From positions 124,001 to 188,000 of the forward strand of contig JALHMC010000001.1 in assembly GCA_022844225.1 (NCBI GenBank): a stretch of DNA of 64,000 bases, in the 5' to 3' direction. The DNA comes from Hyphomicrobiaceae bacterium. Its GTDB lineage: Bacteria; Pseudomonadota; Alphaproteobacteria; Rhizobiales; Hyphomicrobiaceae. Positions within the stretch are counted from its first letter, which is position 1. Each line of letters opens with the position of its first letter. Positions 8,752 to 16,767 of this stretch are shown here, piece by piece. A program made the position numbers and the translations under genes. The notes beneath the pieces were generated by a model. That model searched no databases. It was given only the letters and a program-made list of their open reading frames with translations, and was not told where the DNA came from.

Positions 8752-9621
8752 ATGGTGCTTGCGACGGTATGGCTCGAGGACGCGAACGGGCGGCGCTGGC
8801 CGATGGCCGCAACATGCTCGCTCGGGCGATCGTCCAGCAACGATGTCGTCATCGACGACGGCAAAGTGTCCCGCCGGCACGCCCTCGTCCATAAACAGGA
8901 CGATGCCCAGTATTGGGTGATCGACCTCGGTAGCGGCAATGGCACCTACCTCAACGGCCGCCGGGTCATTCAGCCGACACAGCTGACCAACGGCGACAGC
9001 CTGCAGCTTGGCGATCATGTACTCGCCTTCCGGCAGATCGCCCAGCGACCGATTTCGGAACCCTCGCGCAGCCGCCTCTCGGCTCAAACCATCATCAGCA
9101 TCAAGGATAGTCCCTGCTGGTTGCTGGTGGCCGACATCAAAGGCTCCTCGGCCTTGGCGGCACGACTGTCGTCAACCGATATGGCGATGCTCGTCGGTCG
9201 CTGGATGGGCACGTGCAAGGAAATCGTCGATAATCACGGCGGTGCCATCAACAAATTCCTTGGTGACGGCTTCCTCGCCTACTGGTTTGCCGAAACAGTC
9301 GAGACTAAGAAAATCATCTCGGCCATCGAGGCTCTGCGAGAACTGCAGTCCGAGCCGGCAGGTCCGCGCTTCCGCCTTGCGATCCACCATGGGACAGTGG
9401 CCTTTGGGGGCGGCGGCTCACACGGTGAGGATAGCCTGACCGGCATCGACGTGGTCGTGGCATTTCGGATGGAGAAAATCGCGAGCGATCTTGGATGCGA
9501 TATGCTGGCCAGCGAAGAAGTCCGCCAGCGGCTGGAAGGCCCCCTCTCGTTCCGAGATGTCGGCAGCCACCCGGTGACTGGCCTGACAGGACCGGACCGG
9601 CGGTTCTATGCGGTGAGCTGA
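8752..9621 (+). CDS. FHA domain protein fused to class III nucleotide cyclase
   Basis: A cytoplasmic signalling protein of 289 residues. The N-terminal forkhead-associated domain (about residues 1-90) keeps the phosphothreonine-binding motifs LGRSSSND, SRRHA and GSGNGTYLNG. A linker leads to a class III adenylate/guanylate cyclase domain (about 105-285) with metal-site aspartates in LLVADIKGSS and FLGDGFLAYW. ATG 8752 is chosen because AGAGG lies 6 bases before it and it puts the FHA fold at the N-terminus. The gene stands alone, divergent from the protease gene. The architecture suggests a cyclase controlled by binding a phosphorylated partner. The nucleotide made (cAMP or cGMP) cannot be assigned. 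Confidence 0.85.
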   Translation: MVLATVWLEDANGRRWPMAATCSLGRSSSNDVVIDDGKVSRRHALVHKQDDAQYWVIDLGSGNGTYLNGRRVIQPTQLTNGDSLQLGDHVLAFRQIAQRPISEPSRSRLSAQTIISIKDSPCWLLVADIKGSSALAARLSSTDMAMLVGRWMGTCKEIVDNHGGAINKFLGDGFLAYWFAETVETKKIISAIEALRELQSEPAGPRFRLAIHHGTVAFGGGGSHGEDSLTGIDVVVAFRMEKIASDLGCDMLASEEVRQRLEGPLSFRDVGSHPVTGLTGPDRRFYAVS

Positions 9622-9645
9622 GCCGAACGCACTCGAAGCAGGCGG

Positions 9646-10314
9646 TCAAGCCCTCTCGGCGAGAATCGCTGTGATCGCGCTACGCAACGCCTCCATACCG
9701 AGACCGCTCTCGGAGGACGTAGCCATGATCTCCGGAAACGCAGCCGGGTGCGCCTTCAACGCCAGCTGGGTTGCAGCCACGACGTGCGCCAGCGCCTTCG
9801 GGGTGATCTTGTCGGCCTTGGTCAGAACCACCAGGAACGTGACCCCGGCCCCATCGAGGAGCTTCATGATCTCGTCGTCGACGGCCTTCAATCCGTGGCG
9901 CGCATCGATCAGCAGAAGGACCCGCACCAGCGTCTGGCGGCCACGAAGGTAATCCTTCACGAGGCTCGTCCAAGCGGCGACCTTTTCTTTCGGAGCCTTG
10001 GCAAACCCGTAGCCGGGCATATCGACCAGGTAGAACGGTGGCTGCCAGTCGGTCAGAAAGTAATTCAGCTCCTGGGTGCGTCCGGGCGTATTGGACGTCC
10101 GTGCCAAGCTGTTGTGCCGGATCAGGGCGTTGATGAGACTCGACTTACCGACATTGGACCTGCCCGCGAGTGCGATCTCGAACGGACCGGCCTCCGGTAG
10201 GAATTCCAGCGCGGGCACACTCTTCAGGAAACGCCACGGGCGCGTGAAAGGGCCGGACGCAGCGTCCTCCCGCACCTTCGTGTCGGTGCGGGGTTCTCGC
10301 GCGGCAGAAGTCAT
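9646..10314 (-). CDS. engB: Ribosome-biogenesis GTPase EngB/YsxC (YihA)
   Basis: An essential TRAFAC-class GTPase needed for 50S subunit assembly, 222 residues. Motifs are G1 [11 protein letters not shown]2 SNTPGRTQ, G3 [10 protein letters not shown] and G4 LTKADK. ATG 10314 is preferred: it has GGGAGA about 9 bases upstream. A GTG at 10356 would add 14 residues but lacks a ribosome site. It is the fourth gene of rpmH-rnpA-yidC-engB, 52 bases after yidC. In many relatives argB follows; here a convergent gene does. Confidence 0.95.
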   Translation of the reverse strand: MTSAAREPRTDTKVREDAASGPFTRPWRFLKSVPALEFLPEAGPFEIALAGRSNVGKSSLINALIRHNSLARTSNTPGRTQELNYFLTDWQPPFYLVDMPGYGFAKAPKEKVAAWTSLVKDYLRGRQTLVRVLLLIDARHGLKAVDDEIMKLLDGAGVTFLVVLTKADKITPKALAHVVAATQLALKAHPAAFPEIMATSSESGLGMEALRSAITAILAERA

Positions 10315-10366
10315 CACGAGTTCTCTCCCGTCGGGGTCGGCTGGCGCTGCCGCCACCGCAGATCAA

Positions 10367-12262
10367 TCAGCTGCCGCTACCGGATCTGCGAGCGGCCAGC
10401 CAGGACTGTAGTCGTTCGAACCCCATGTTCTTCCAAAGATGGATCTCGGCGCCGTTCTTTCTCGAGATGTAATACTGCTGCATCAGCGAGAGCACGTTGT
10501 TCCAGGCCCAGTAAATCACGAGCCCGACCGGAAACGAGGCCAGCATGAACGTGAACATTACCGGCATCCAGTTGAAGATCATCTGCTGGGTGGGGTCCGG
10601 CTGCTGCGGATTGAGCTGCATCTGCACCCACATGGTGATGCCCATCAGGATCGGCCACAGGCCGATGTGCAGGAACTCCGGGACAGCGAACGGCAGCAGG
10701 CCGAACAGGTTGAACAGCGACGTCGGATCAGGCGCCGAAAGGTCTTTGATCCAGCCGTAGAACGGCGCATGGCGCATATCGATCGTGACGAACAGCACCT
10801 TGTAGAGCGCGAAGAACACGGGGATCTGCAGCAGCATCGGCAGACAACCCGCCATCGGGTTGATTTTCTGCTTCTTGTAGAGCTCCATCAGCTCCTGCTG
10901 CTGCTTCATTTTATCGTCTTTGTAGCGCTCGCGAAGCTTTTCCATCTCCGGCTGCATCATCTTCATCTTCGCCATCGATTCATAGCTTTTGCTGGCGAGC
11001 GGGAAGAAGACCGCCTTCACGAGTACGGTCGTGGCAAGAATAGCCAAGCCGAAGTTGGCAGTGAGGCCGAGACCGGCAAAAAACTTCGCCAGCCAATCGA
11101 TGACATGGAACAGCGGCTTGGTGATGAAATAGAACCAACCCCAGTCAATCATCAAATCGAACTGTTTGATGCCGAGCGTGTCGCCGTAATCCTCGATGAT
11201 CCCCACCTTCTTGGCGCCTGCGAACAGGTTGGTGGCGACCTTGTGCTCACCACCGGGCGGCACGACAAGGCCACGCTTGATGTAGTCGACCTGGTAACGC
11301 TCCTTGTGCAGGCCCTGCTTATTGAAGCCCGTCACGTAGGCATCGATCTCGGATTTCTGATCGGGAATGAGAGCGGTCGCCCAATATTTGTCGGTAATGC
11401 CGAACCAGCCGCCGGTGACCTTCTCGAATGACTTGGTGAGGTGCTGCCCCTCCTTCAGGTCCGTCAAGGCGCCCGAATAAGTAATCTCCTGCAAGCCCTT
11501 CTCGCCAACGATACCAATCGGGCCCTCGTGAAGGATGAAGAAGCCCTCGATTTTTGGCGTGCCATGCCGCGAGAGCACGGAGCGATGATCGAGCACGACT
11601 GGGGCGTCGCCCTTGTTGGCGACGCTATCCTCGATCGTGATCATATAGCGGTCATCTATGCTGATCCTGCGCGAGAAAGCGAGGCCTGCATCGTTGTCCC
11701 ACTGAAGGGTGACAGGGGAGGTCGGGCTGAGTGTACCGCCCCCGACCTGCCGCCATTCCGAAGCTGCGTCCGGTAACTTGGTGCTGGATCCGGCCGTCGC
11801 GAGCCATCCGAATTCTGCGTAGTAGGGAGCCGGTGCTGCGGAAGGCGAGAGAAGCGTGACAAGCGGACTCTTGGGGTCCGGCTTCTCATGATATTGAGCG
11901 AGTTGTACATCGTCGATGCGAGCGCCATTGAGCGCGATCGAGCCCTTGATAGCCGGCGTTTCGATCGGCACTCGCGGCGACAGAGCCAAGGCGCCTTCAC
12001 GGCTGGTCGTCACGGGTACTGCCAGACCCGACGGAAGTCCGCCGGGGGTGGCGGTCGCGCCCGGCACGGCCGGAGCACCGGGGATGCCTCCAGCCGATGT
12101 TCCTGGGGTACCCGGGACCTGCTGCGACTGCTGCTGGGCCACCTTGCGGCTCTGCTCGTCCTTAATGCGCGGATTGACGAACAACAGCTGCCAGCCGAGC
12201 AGCACCATGGCCGACAGCGCAACGGCGAGAAGTAGGTTTTTCTGCTGGTCGTCCTGCTGCAT
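10367..12262 (-). CDS. yidC: Membrane protein insertase YidC
   Basis: An inner-membrane insertase/chaperone of the YidC/Oxa1/Alb3 family, 631 residues. It has an N-terminal membrane anchor (NLLLAVALSAMVLLGWQLLF), a low-complexity Pro/Gly/Ala linker (about 45-85), a large periplasmic beta-sandwich domain, and the conserved C-terminal five-helix core. The core includes the cytoplasmic loop SYESMAKMKMMQPEMEKLRE and the NPMAGCLPMLLQIPVFFALY segment. Size and layout are typical of Gram-negative YidC. It starts 40 bases after rnpA; no yidD lies between them. Confidence 0.98.
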   Translation of the reverse strand: MQQDDQQKNLLLAVALSAMVLLGWQLLFVNPRIKDEQSRKVAQQQSQQVPGTPGTSAGGIPGAPAVPGATATPGGLPSGLAVPVTTSREGALALSPRVPIETPAIKGSIALNGARIDDVQLAQYHEKPDPKSPLVTLLSPSAAPAPYYAEFGWLATAGSSTKLPDAASEWRQVGGGTLSPTSPVTLQWDNDAGLAFSRRISIDDRYMITIEDSVANKGDAPVVLDHRSVLSRHGTPKIEGFFILHEGPIGIVGEKGLQEITYSGALTDLKEGQHLTKSFEKVTGGWFGITDKYWATALIPDQKSEIDAYVTGFNKQGLHKERYQVDYIKRGLVVPPGGEHKVATNLFAGAKKVGIIEDYGDTLGIKQFDLMIDWGWFYFITKPLFHVIDWLAKFFAGLGLTANFGLAILATTVLVKAVFFPLASKSYESMAKMKMMQPEMEKLRERYKDDKMKQQQELMELYKKQKINPMAGCLPMLLQIPVFFALYKVLFVTIDMRHAPFYGWIKDLSAPDPTSLFNLFGLLPFAVPEFLHIGLWPILMGITMWVQMQLNPQQPDPTQQMIFNWMPVMFTFMLASFPVGLVIYWAWNNVLSLMQQYYISRKNGAEIHLWKNMGFERLQSWLAARRSGSGS

Positions 12263-12301
12263 GGAGTTCGGCCTTCATGTGCTTCGACAGTACCGGCGGC
12301 G

Positions 12302-12841
12302 TCATCGCCTGCCGGGAGCCGTTCCGGGTCTCGTATCGTCGTGTGGGTCGGGGGCAGGCTGCCGAACCTCAGCGCCAGCGGACTGGACTACCTCGACAAC
12401 GCCCTTTAACGCTGGCCGCACGGCCTCGCGCCTGTCTGCGGGCCGCTTCCCTTGTGTCACGGGCCGCTGTCCGCCAACCGCCTGTTGGTGAAGCCGTTCG
12501 AAGGCCTCTCGAAGCGCATCTTGCAACCCGGCGAATGGATAGTCGTGCGCGACCCGCCTGGCAACCACAACATAGTCATGATCTGCACGCATCAACGGCG
12601 ACGACAGCGCCCGAATAGCTTCTTTAAGGCGTCTGCGAATGCGGTTGCGAACGACTGCGCCTCCGACCTTACGTGTGATCGTGAAACCGAACCGCGGCCC
12701 TTTCGGCGTAACAAGCCCAGCGGTTTGATGGTCGGTATCAGACCGTCGACGGCCTTCCATCACGAAAAGCGGGCCTGCCCAACGCACACCACCGCGCACA
12801 CGCTTGAACTGCGACGGCCGCTTGAGGGTCTCGAACTTCAT
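12302..12841 (-). CDS. rnpA: Ribonuclease P protein component
   Basis: The protein subunit of RNase P, which processes tRNA 5' ends together with its RNA subunit. It carries the RNA-binding signature GGAVVRNRIRRRLKEA near the centre, and FGFTITRKVG precedes it. Starting at ATG 12841 gives 179 residues, longer than the usual 110-130 because of a basic, proline-rich C-terminal tail of about 50 residues. An upstream start (12901) would add 20 residues with no similarity to the usual N-terminus. It lies between rpmH and yidC, the standard position. The function of the tail is unknown. Confidence 0.95.
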   Translation of the reverse strand: MKFETLKRPSQFKRVRGGVRWAGPLFVMEGRRRSDTDHQTAGLVTPKGPRFGFTITRKVGGAVVRNRIRRRLKEAIRALSSPLMRADHDYVVVARRVAHDYPFAGLQDALREAFERLHQQAVGGQRPVTQGKRPADRREAVRPALKGVVEVVQSAGAEVRQPAPDPHDDTRPGTAPGRR

Positions 12842-12936
12842 GACGTGCACCAGTTGGTGTCGTCCGCTTTCGTCAGAGCGGCACCCTCTGTCGGAACACA
12901 AAGCGGTCCAGACCGCATCGAGCCGACCTGGCAGGA

Positions 12937-13071
12937 TCAGGCGGACAGCCGCTTGCGTCCCTTAGCCCGACGGCGGGCCAGGACGCGCATGCCGCCAACT
13001 GTCGACATGCGCTTGCGGAAGCCATGGCGGCGCTTGCGAACGAGCCGGCTCGGCTGGTAGGTCCTCTTCAC
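12937..13071 (-). CDS. rpmH: 50S ribosomal protein L34
   Basis: The 44-residue L34, read from the sequence: it begins [19 protein letters not shown] and continues through [10 protein letters not shown] to a basic end, RKRLSA. The start codon is GTG at 13071, with GGAG 8 bases upstream. It is the first gene of the rpmH-rnpA-yidC-engB operon, with rnpA starting 95 bases downstream. The identity is unmistakable. Confidence 0.98.
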   Translation of the reverse strand: MKRTYQPSRLVRKRRHGFRKRMSTVGGMRVLARRRAKGRKRLSA

Positions 13072-13520
13072 GTCTCAATCTCCGTCGCAAACACGGCCAT
13101 ATGGCGCCACGCGCCTTTAGCGAGCCGTCTTGATGTCGTTGCACTGACAGTGTCTGAGCCGGCCGCTAACCCGCTCTCGCAGGCGCAAGTACCGGTTCGA
13201 TGACCAACTCCTCCCGACGCCTCCAGATCTGGGCGCTACACGCACGCCCTCGTCGCCGGAGACGACCTGTCACAGCATCGCGCGCTTATATGGGCCACAC
13301 TTGCCCGCGTCAACGATCATGGCTCGAGCAATCCGCTATACGCAGATGACTTCGTATTCACGTGCTCTCAAATATCGTGACGTTCGTTCAACTATGGTTG
13401 AAGCCCTGCTGCGAGGCGCGGCACCCTCATATAAATGGAGCCACCGGCGAAGCTGAGGTTCCCCCAGAGGGCCTAGTGGGACACGGTGCCCGAACGATTT
13501 CGATAACAAGGGGCCTTGCC
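13072..13520. other. Divergent intergenic region (rpmH / DUF547)
   Basis: 449 bases between two divergently transcribed genes. It contains the strong reverse-strand promoter of the rpmH operon (13285-13313) and about 200 bases of untranslated rpmH leader. On the plus side only a TATAAA-like element near 13431-13436 is seen, without a properly spaced -35. No RNA gene or open frame here is convincing. Confidence 0.7.
13285..13313 (-). promoter_or_regulatory. Sigma-70 promoter of the rpmH-rnpA-yidC-engB operon
   Basis: The reverse strand reads TTGACG (13313-13308), a 17-base spacer, then TATAAG (13290-13285). Both hexamers match consensus at five of six positions with ideal spacing. Transcription would start near 13278, leaving a leader of about 205 bases before rpmH. 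Confidence 0.85.
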
Positions 13521-14363
13521 ATGCACACCCTCGTACGGCTGCTGCCGTTGGCTCTCGTGTGCCTCGGCGCCGTGCCCTCTTTCGCACAAAATGCCGCGGC
13601 TAGGCCGATTGAGACCATCTTTGCACGGCACCAGGCTGAGAGCACGGTCACTGTCGATCATTCGATGTGGGATAAGCTGCTCAAGACCTATCTCAAGCCT
13701 GCTGAGGATGGACTAAACCGCATCGACTACAAACAATTCAAGGCGGAGGCTCATAAGCCGCTCAAAGATTATGTGCGCAGACTGGAGGCTGTCGACGTCG
13801 GCCAACTCGGCCGCGCCGAGCAATTCGCTTTCTGGGCGAACCTCTACAACGCCCGGACGATCGATATCGTCCTGGACCACTACCCGGTCAAATCCATTAA
13901 GGACATCAATCTGGGTGGCGGGTTCTTCGCGACGTTCACGGGAGGGCCCTGGAAGGCGAAGGTCGTGACGGTTAACGGGCAATCCCTGAGCCTCGACGAG
14001 ATCGAGCACACCATAATGCGTGGCATTTTCAAAGATTACCGGGTTCACTTTGCCGTCAATTGCGCCTCGGTTGGTTGTCCCAACCTGGCCGGCACGGCGC
14101 TCACCGGCGCTCGCCTCGACGAACTGCTCCATCAAGGAGGGCGGGCTTTCGTCAACTCATCCCGCGGCGTGAAGCTGACTGACGGACAGGTGCACGTCTC
14201 AAAGATCTTCTCGTGGTTCCAGGCTGATTTCGGCGGCTCTGACACGGGCGTACTCGATCACATCCGACGCTACGCATCACCAGAGCTCAAGGCTCGGCTC
14301 GCGGGCGTGTCGCGCATCGACGATACCTTCTATGATTGGAGCCTCAACGATGTCAGACGCTGA
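13521..14363 (+). CDS. DUF547 domain-containing exported protein
   Basis: A secreted protein of 280 residues. The signal peptide (about 1-23, ending SFA-QN) is followed by the DUF547 domain. The domain's recognisable blocks include FWANLYNART, the cysteine-bearing VHFAVNCASVGCPNL, and a terminal SWFQADFG...IDDTFYDWSLN. The biochemical function of DUF547 is not established; the paired cysteines suggest a redox or structural role. ATG 13521 has AAGGGG 7 bases upstream and gives a clean signal peptide. The gene overlaps the next (TVP38) by 14 bases, so the two are probably coupled. It heads an apparent four-gene operon ending in a histidine kinase. Confidence 0.85.
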   Translation: MHTLVRLLPLALVCLGAVPSFAQNAAARPIETIFARHQAESTVTVDHSMWDKLLKTYLKPAEDGLNRIDYKQFKAEAHKPLKDYVRRLEAVDVGQLGRAEQFAFWANLYNARTIDIVLDHYPVKSIKDINLGGGFFATFTGGPWKAKVVTVNGQSLSLDEIEHTIMRGIFKDYRVHFAVNCASVGCPNLAGTALTGARLDELLHQGGRAFVNSSRGVKLTDGQVHVSKIFSWFQADFGGSDTGVLDHIRRYASPELKARLAGVSRIDDTFYDWSLNDVRR

Positions 14364-15213
14364 TACTCTGCACCGTACTTTCTCAAATGGGAGCCGGCCG
14401 GCGATGATTGAGAAGACATCAATTTCGTCCCCCAAGCCCGCGCGGAGGTCAACCCAGCGTTGGCTGCCTTTGGTTGTGATCGTTGTCGCCGCAGGTCTGA
14501 TCTTCGCGATGGGCTGGCACAAATATCTCTCATTCAAGACAATCGGACTGAACTACGAGACGCTGCGCTCATTCATTGGCCAGAACTTGCTTGGTGCTCT
14601 CGCCATCTACGTCGGCCTTTACGTGGCTGTGGTAGCGCTGTCACTGCCGGGCGCACTGATCATGACGCTCTCGGGTGGCCTTCTGTTCGGCTGGCAGCTC
14701 GGCGCGCCGGCAACGATCATCGCCGCAACTCTCGGCGCAACAGTCCTGTTCCTGATCGCCCGCACGTCGTTCGGCGAGACGCTGGCGGAACGCGCTGGCC
14801 CCGCCATTGCGAGCTTGCGGGACGGGTTTCGCGAGAATGCTCTGAGCTATATGCTTTTCCTCCGTCTCGTGCCGGTATTTCCGTTCGTCGTGGTCAATCT
14901 CGCCGCTGCCGTGCTGGGCGTTCCACTCAGGACATACGTGCTCGGGACCCTGATTGGGATCATTCCGGGAACTACGGCTTATTCCGTAGCGGGAGCGGGT
15001 CTCGGCAGTGTGATCGAAGCGCAGAACGGGAGCTTTCAGGCGTGTCTCGCGAAGGCAGGAGGTGGCGCCGCTGCCGAGGCCAAGTGCCCCTATTCGATCG
15101 ACACCAGCGCTCTCGTCACGAAGGAGCTCGTGCTCGCCTTTGCCATGCTTGGTCTCGTTGCACTCATTCCCGTCGCCCTGAAGAAATGGAAATCGCGCAA
15201 TGCAGCGGTCTAG
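14350..15213 (+). CDS. TVP38/TMEM64 family (SNARE-associated/DedA-type) membrane protein
   Basis: An inner-membrane protein of 287 residues with about five to six hydrophobic segments. It carries the VTT/DedA-type core: ALSLPGALIMTLSGGLLFG, FLIARTSFG and LVPVFPFVVVNLAAAVLGVP. A soluble loop near residues 215-245 contains two cysteines. Members of this superfamily are linked to lipid scrambling or membrane homeostasis, but bacterial TVP38 proteins are mostly uncharacterised. ATG 14350 lies within the last codons of the DUF547 gene. The 3' end overlaps the flavoprotein gene by another 14 bases. TVP38 and mercuric-reductase-like proteins occur side by side or fused in other bacteria, so a joint membrane redox role is plausible. 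Confidence 0.87.
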   Translation: MSDADTLHRTFSNGSRPAMIEKTSISSPKPARRSTQRWLPLVVIVVAAGLIFAMGWHKYLSFKTIGLNYETLRSFIGQNLLGALAIYVGLYVAVVALSLPGALIMTLSGGLLFGWQLGAPATIIAATLGATVLFLIARTSFGETLAERAGPAIASLRDGFRENALSYMLFLRLVPVFPFVVVNLAAAVLGVPLRTYVLGTLIGIIPGTTAYSVAGAGLGSVIEAQNGSFQACLAKAGGGAAAEAKCPYSIDTSALVTKELVLAFAMLGLVALIPVALKKWKSRNAAV

Positions 15214-16690
15214 CTCGAATATCGGTGGTGCCAGCGGTTCCGGCTCCAATCCCGGTCAACATCCCGTGCGCGAGGAGATCACTGCGGATCTGTGCATCAT
15301 AGGCGCCGGCTCGGGCGGGCTGTCATTGGCCGCGGCGACGTCGCAGCTCGGCCTCAAGGTCGTGCTGATCGAGCGACACAAAATGGGCGGAGATTGCCTC
15401 AACTACGGATGCGTCCCATCGAAAGCGATGATCGCAGCCGGGAAGCGTGCCCATCTCATGCGCAGTTCGGGTGCATTCGGCGTGCAACCGGTCGAGCCGC
15501 ACATCGACTATGGCCGGGTGCACGACCACGTCCATGAGGTGATCGCGGCCATCGCACCAAACGATTCGGTCGAGCGCTTCACCGGCCTGGGCGTCAAGGT
15601 CATCCAGGCTCAAGGCGCTTTCGTGGACAAGAGCACCGTGCGCGCCGGAGATACCCTGGTCCGGTCGCGGCGCTACTGCATCGCGACCGGCTCGTCGCCA
15701 TTCGTCCCACCGATTCCCGGCCTCGATTCGGCACCACACTTCACCAACGAAACGATCTTTGAAAATACCCAGAAACTGGGGCATTTGATCGTCATTGGGG
15801 GCGGCCCTATCGGTATCGAACTCGCTCAGGCCCACCTGAGGCTTGGCAATCAGGTCACCGTACTTGAAGGCCTCAAGGCCCTTGGCAAAGACGATCCTGA
15901 GCTGGCCGAGGTCGTGCTGAAGAAGCTCGCGGAGGAGGGCCTGTCGATCCGAGAGGGCACGAAGGTCGAGCGAGTCGAGCACCGCATGGGCGTGGTCAGA
16001 GTGCACGTCGCCGGGAGCGAAGGACCCGAGGTCATCGAAGGCAATCACATTCTCGTCGCAACCGGCCGCAAACCAAACATTGACGGCTTGAACCTCGAGG
16101 CTGCCGGCATCGCCTACGACAGACGAGGCATCAAGGTCGGCGCCAACCTGCTGACGACCAACTCGAAGGTCTATGCGATTGGGGACGTCGCCGGCGGATT
16201 GCAGTTTACCCATGTTGCCAACTACCACGCGGGTGTGGTGCTGAAGCGGATCTGCTTCCGCCTGCCCGTCAAGGCCAGTACCGACCATATCCCCTGGGTT
16301 ACGTTCACTGACCCAGAACTTGCCAATGTTGGTCTGAACGAGGACGAAGCCCGCAAGCGGCACGGCACTGTCAACATCTACCGCTGGCCGTACCACGAGA
16401 ACGACCGCGCCCAGGCCGAACGCGCCACTGAAGGTTTTGTGAAGGTCATCACCGATAAACGTGATCGGATCGTCGGTGCTGCGATCGTCGGCGAGCATGC
16501 CGGCGAATTGATCCAGATCTGGTCGCTGGCCGTAACGAAGCGCATGAAAATAGCTGACATGACGCAGTGGGTGTCACCGTACCCGACACTCGGAGAGATC
16601 AACAAGCGCGCAGCTTTGCGCTATTATGCGTCGAAAGCCGGCAGTCCAATGGTGCGAAGCCTTATCTCGTTCCTTGCGCGCCTGGGCTAG
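15200..16690 (+). CDS. Mercuric-reductase-like FAD/NAD(P) disulfide oxidoreductase
   Basis: A class I pyridine nucleotide-disulfide oxidoreductase of 496 residues. It has the FAD-binding CIIGAGSGGLSLAAA, redox-active disulfide GGDCLNYGCVPSK, NAD(P)-binding VIGGGPIGIELAQ, second FAD motif VYAIGDVAGG and a dimerisation domain. Lipoamide dehydrogenase and glutathione reductase carry a catalytic histidine in HxHPT near the C-terminus. Here the matching stretch is WVSPYPTLGE, with tyrosine, as in mercuric reductases. The C-terminal cysteine pair and the N-terminal metal-binding domain of true MerA are absent. It is therefore unlikely to be a mercury detoxifier. Its partner is probably the TVP38 membrane protein it overlaps. 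Confidence 0.88.
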   Translation: MQRSSSNIGGASGSGSNPGQHPVREEITADLCIIGAGSGGLSLAAATSQLGLKVVLIERHKMGGDCLNYGCVPSKAMIAAGKRAHLMRSSGAFGVQPVEPHIDYGRVHDHVHEVIAAIAPNDSVERFTGLGVKVIQAQGAFVDKSTVRAGDTLVRSRRYCIATGSSPFVPPIPGLDSAPHFTNETIFENTQKLGHLIVIGGGPIGIELAQAHLRLGNQVTVLEGLKALGKDDPELAEVVLKKLAEEGLSIREGTKVERVEHRMGVVRVHVAGSEGPEVIEGNHILVATGRKPNIDGLNLEAAGIAYDRRGIKVGANLLTTNSKVYAIGDVAGGLQFTHVANYHAGVVLKRICFRLPVKASTDHIPWVTFTDPELANVGLNEDEARKRHGTVNIYRWPYHENDRAQAERATEGFVKVITDKRDRIVGAAIVGEHAGELIQIWSLAVTKRMKIADMTQWVSPYPTLGEINKRAALRYYASKAGSPMVRSLISFLARLG

Positions 16691-16767
16691 GAACTGCGGA
16701 CGCTGAAGTCGCCGCAGACGTCACCCCGTGGCATGGAGCACAGCCGTTGGACCAGCGGGTCGAGGGG

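Noticed and set aside
10439-11431. 330-codon plus-strand frame, rich in His/Arg/Glu
   Set aside because: It mirrors yidC on the opposite strand. High GC keeps antisense frames open, and the composition is that of a shadow.
12263-12301. yidD between rnpA and yidC
   Set aside because: Only 39 bases separate the genes, too short for a yidD coding region.
15323-16498. 391-codon minus-strand frame
   Set aside because: Antisense of the FAD disulfide oxidoreductase; no ribosome site or domain.
15200-16690. Mercury resistance (merA)
   Set aside because: No N-terminal metal-binding domain, no C-terminal cysteine pair and no mer genes nearby.
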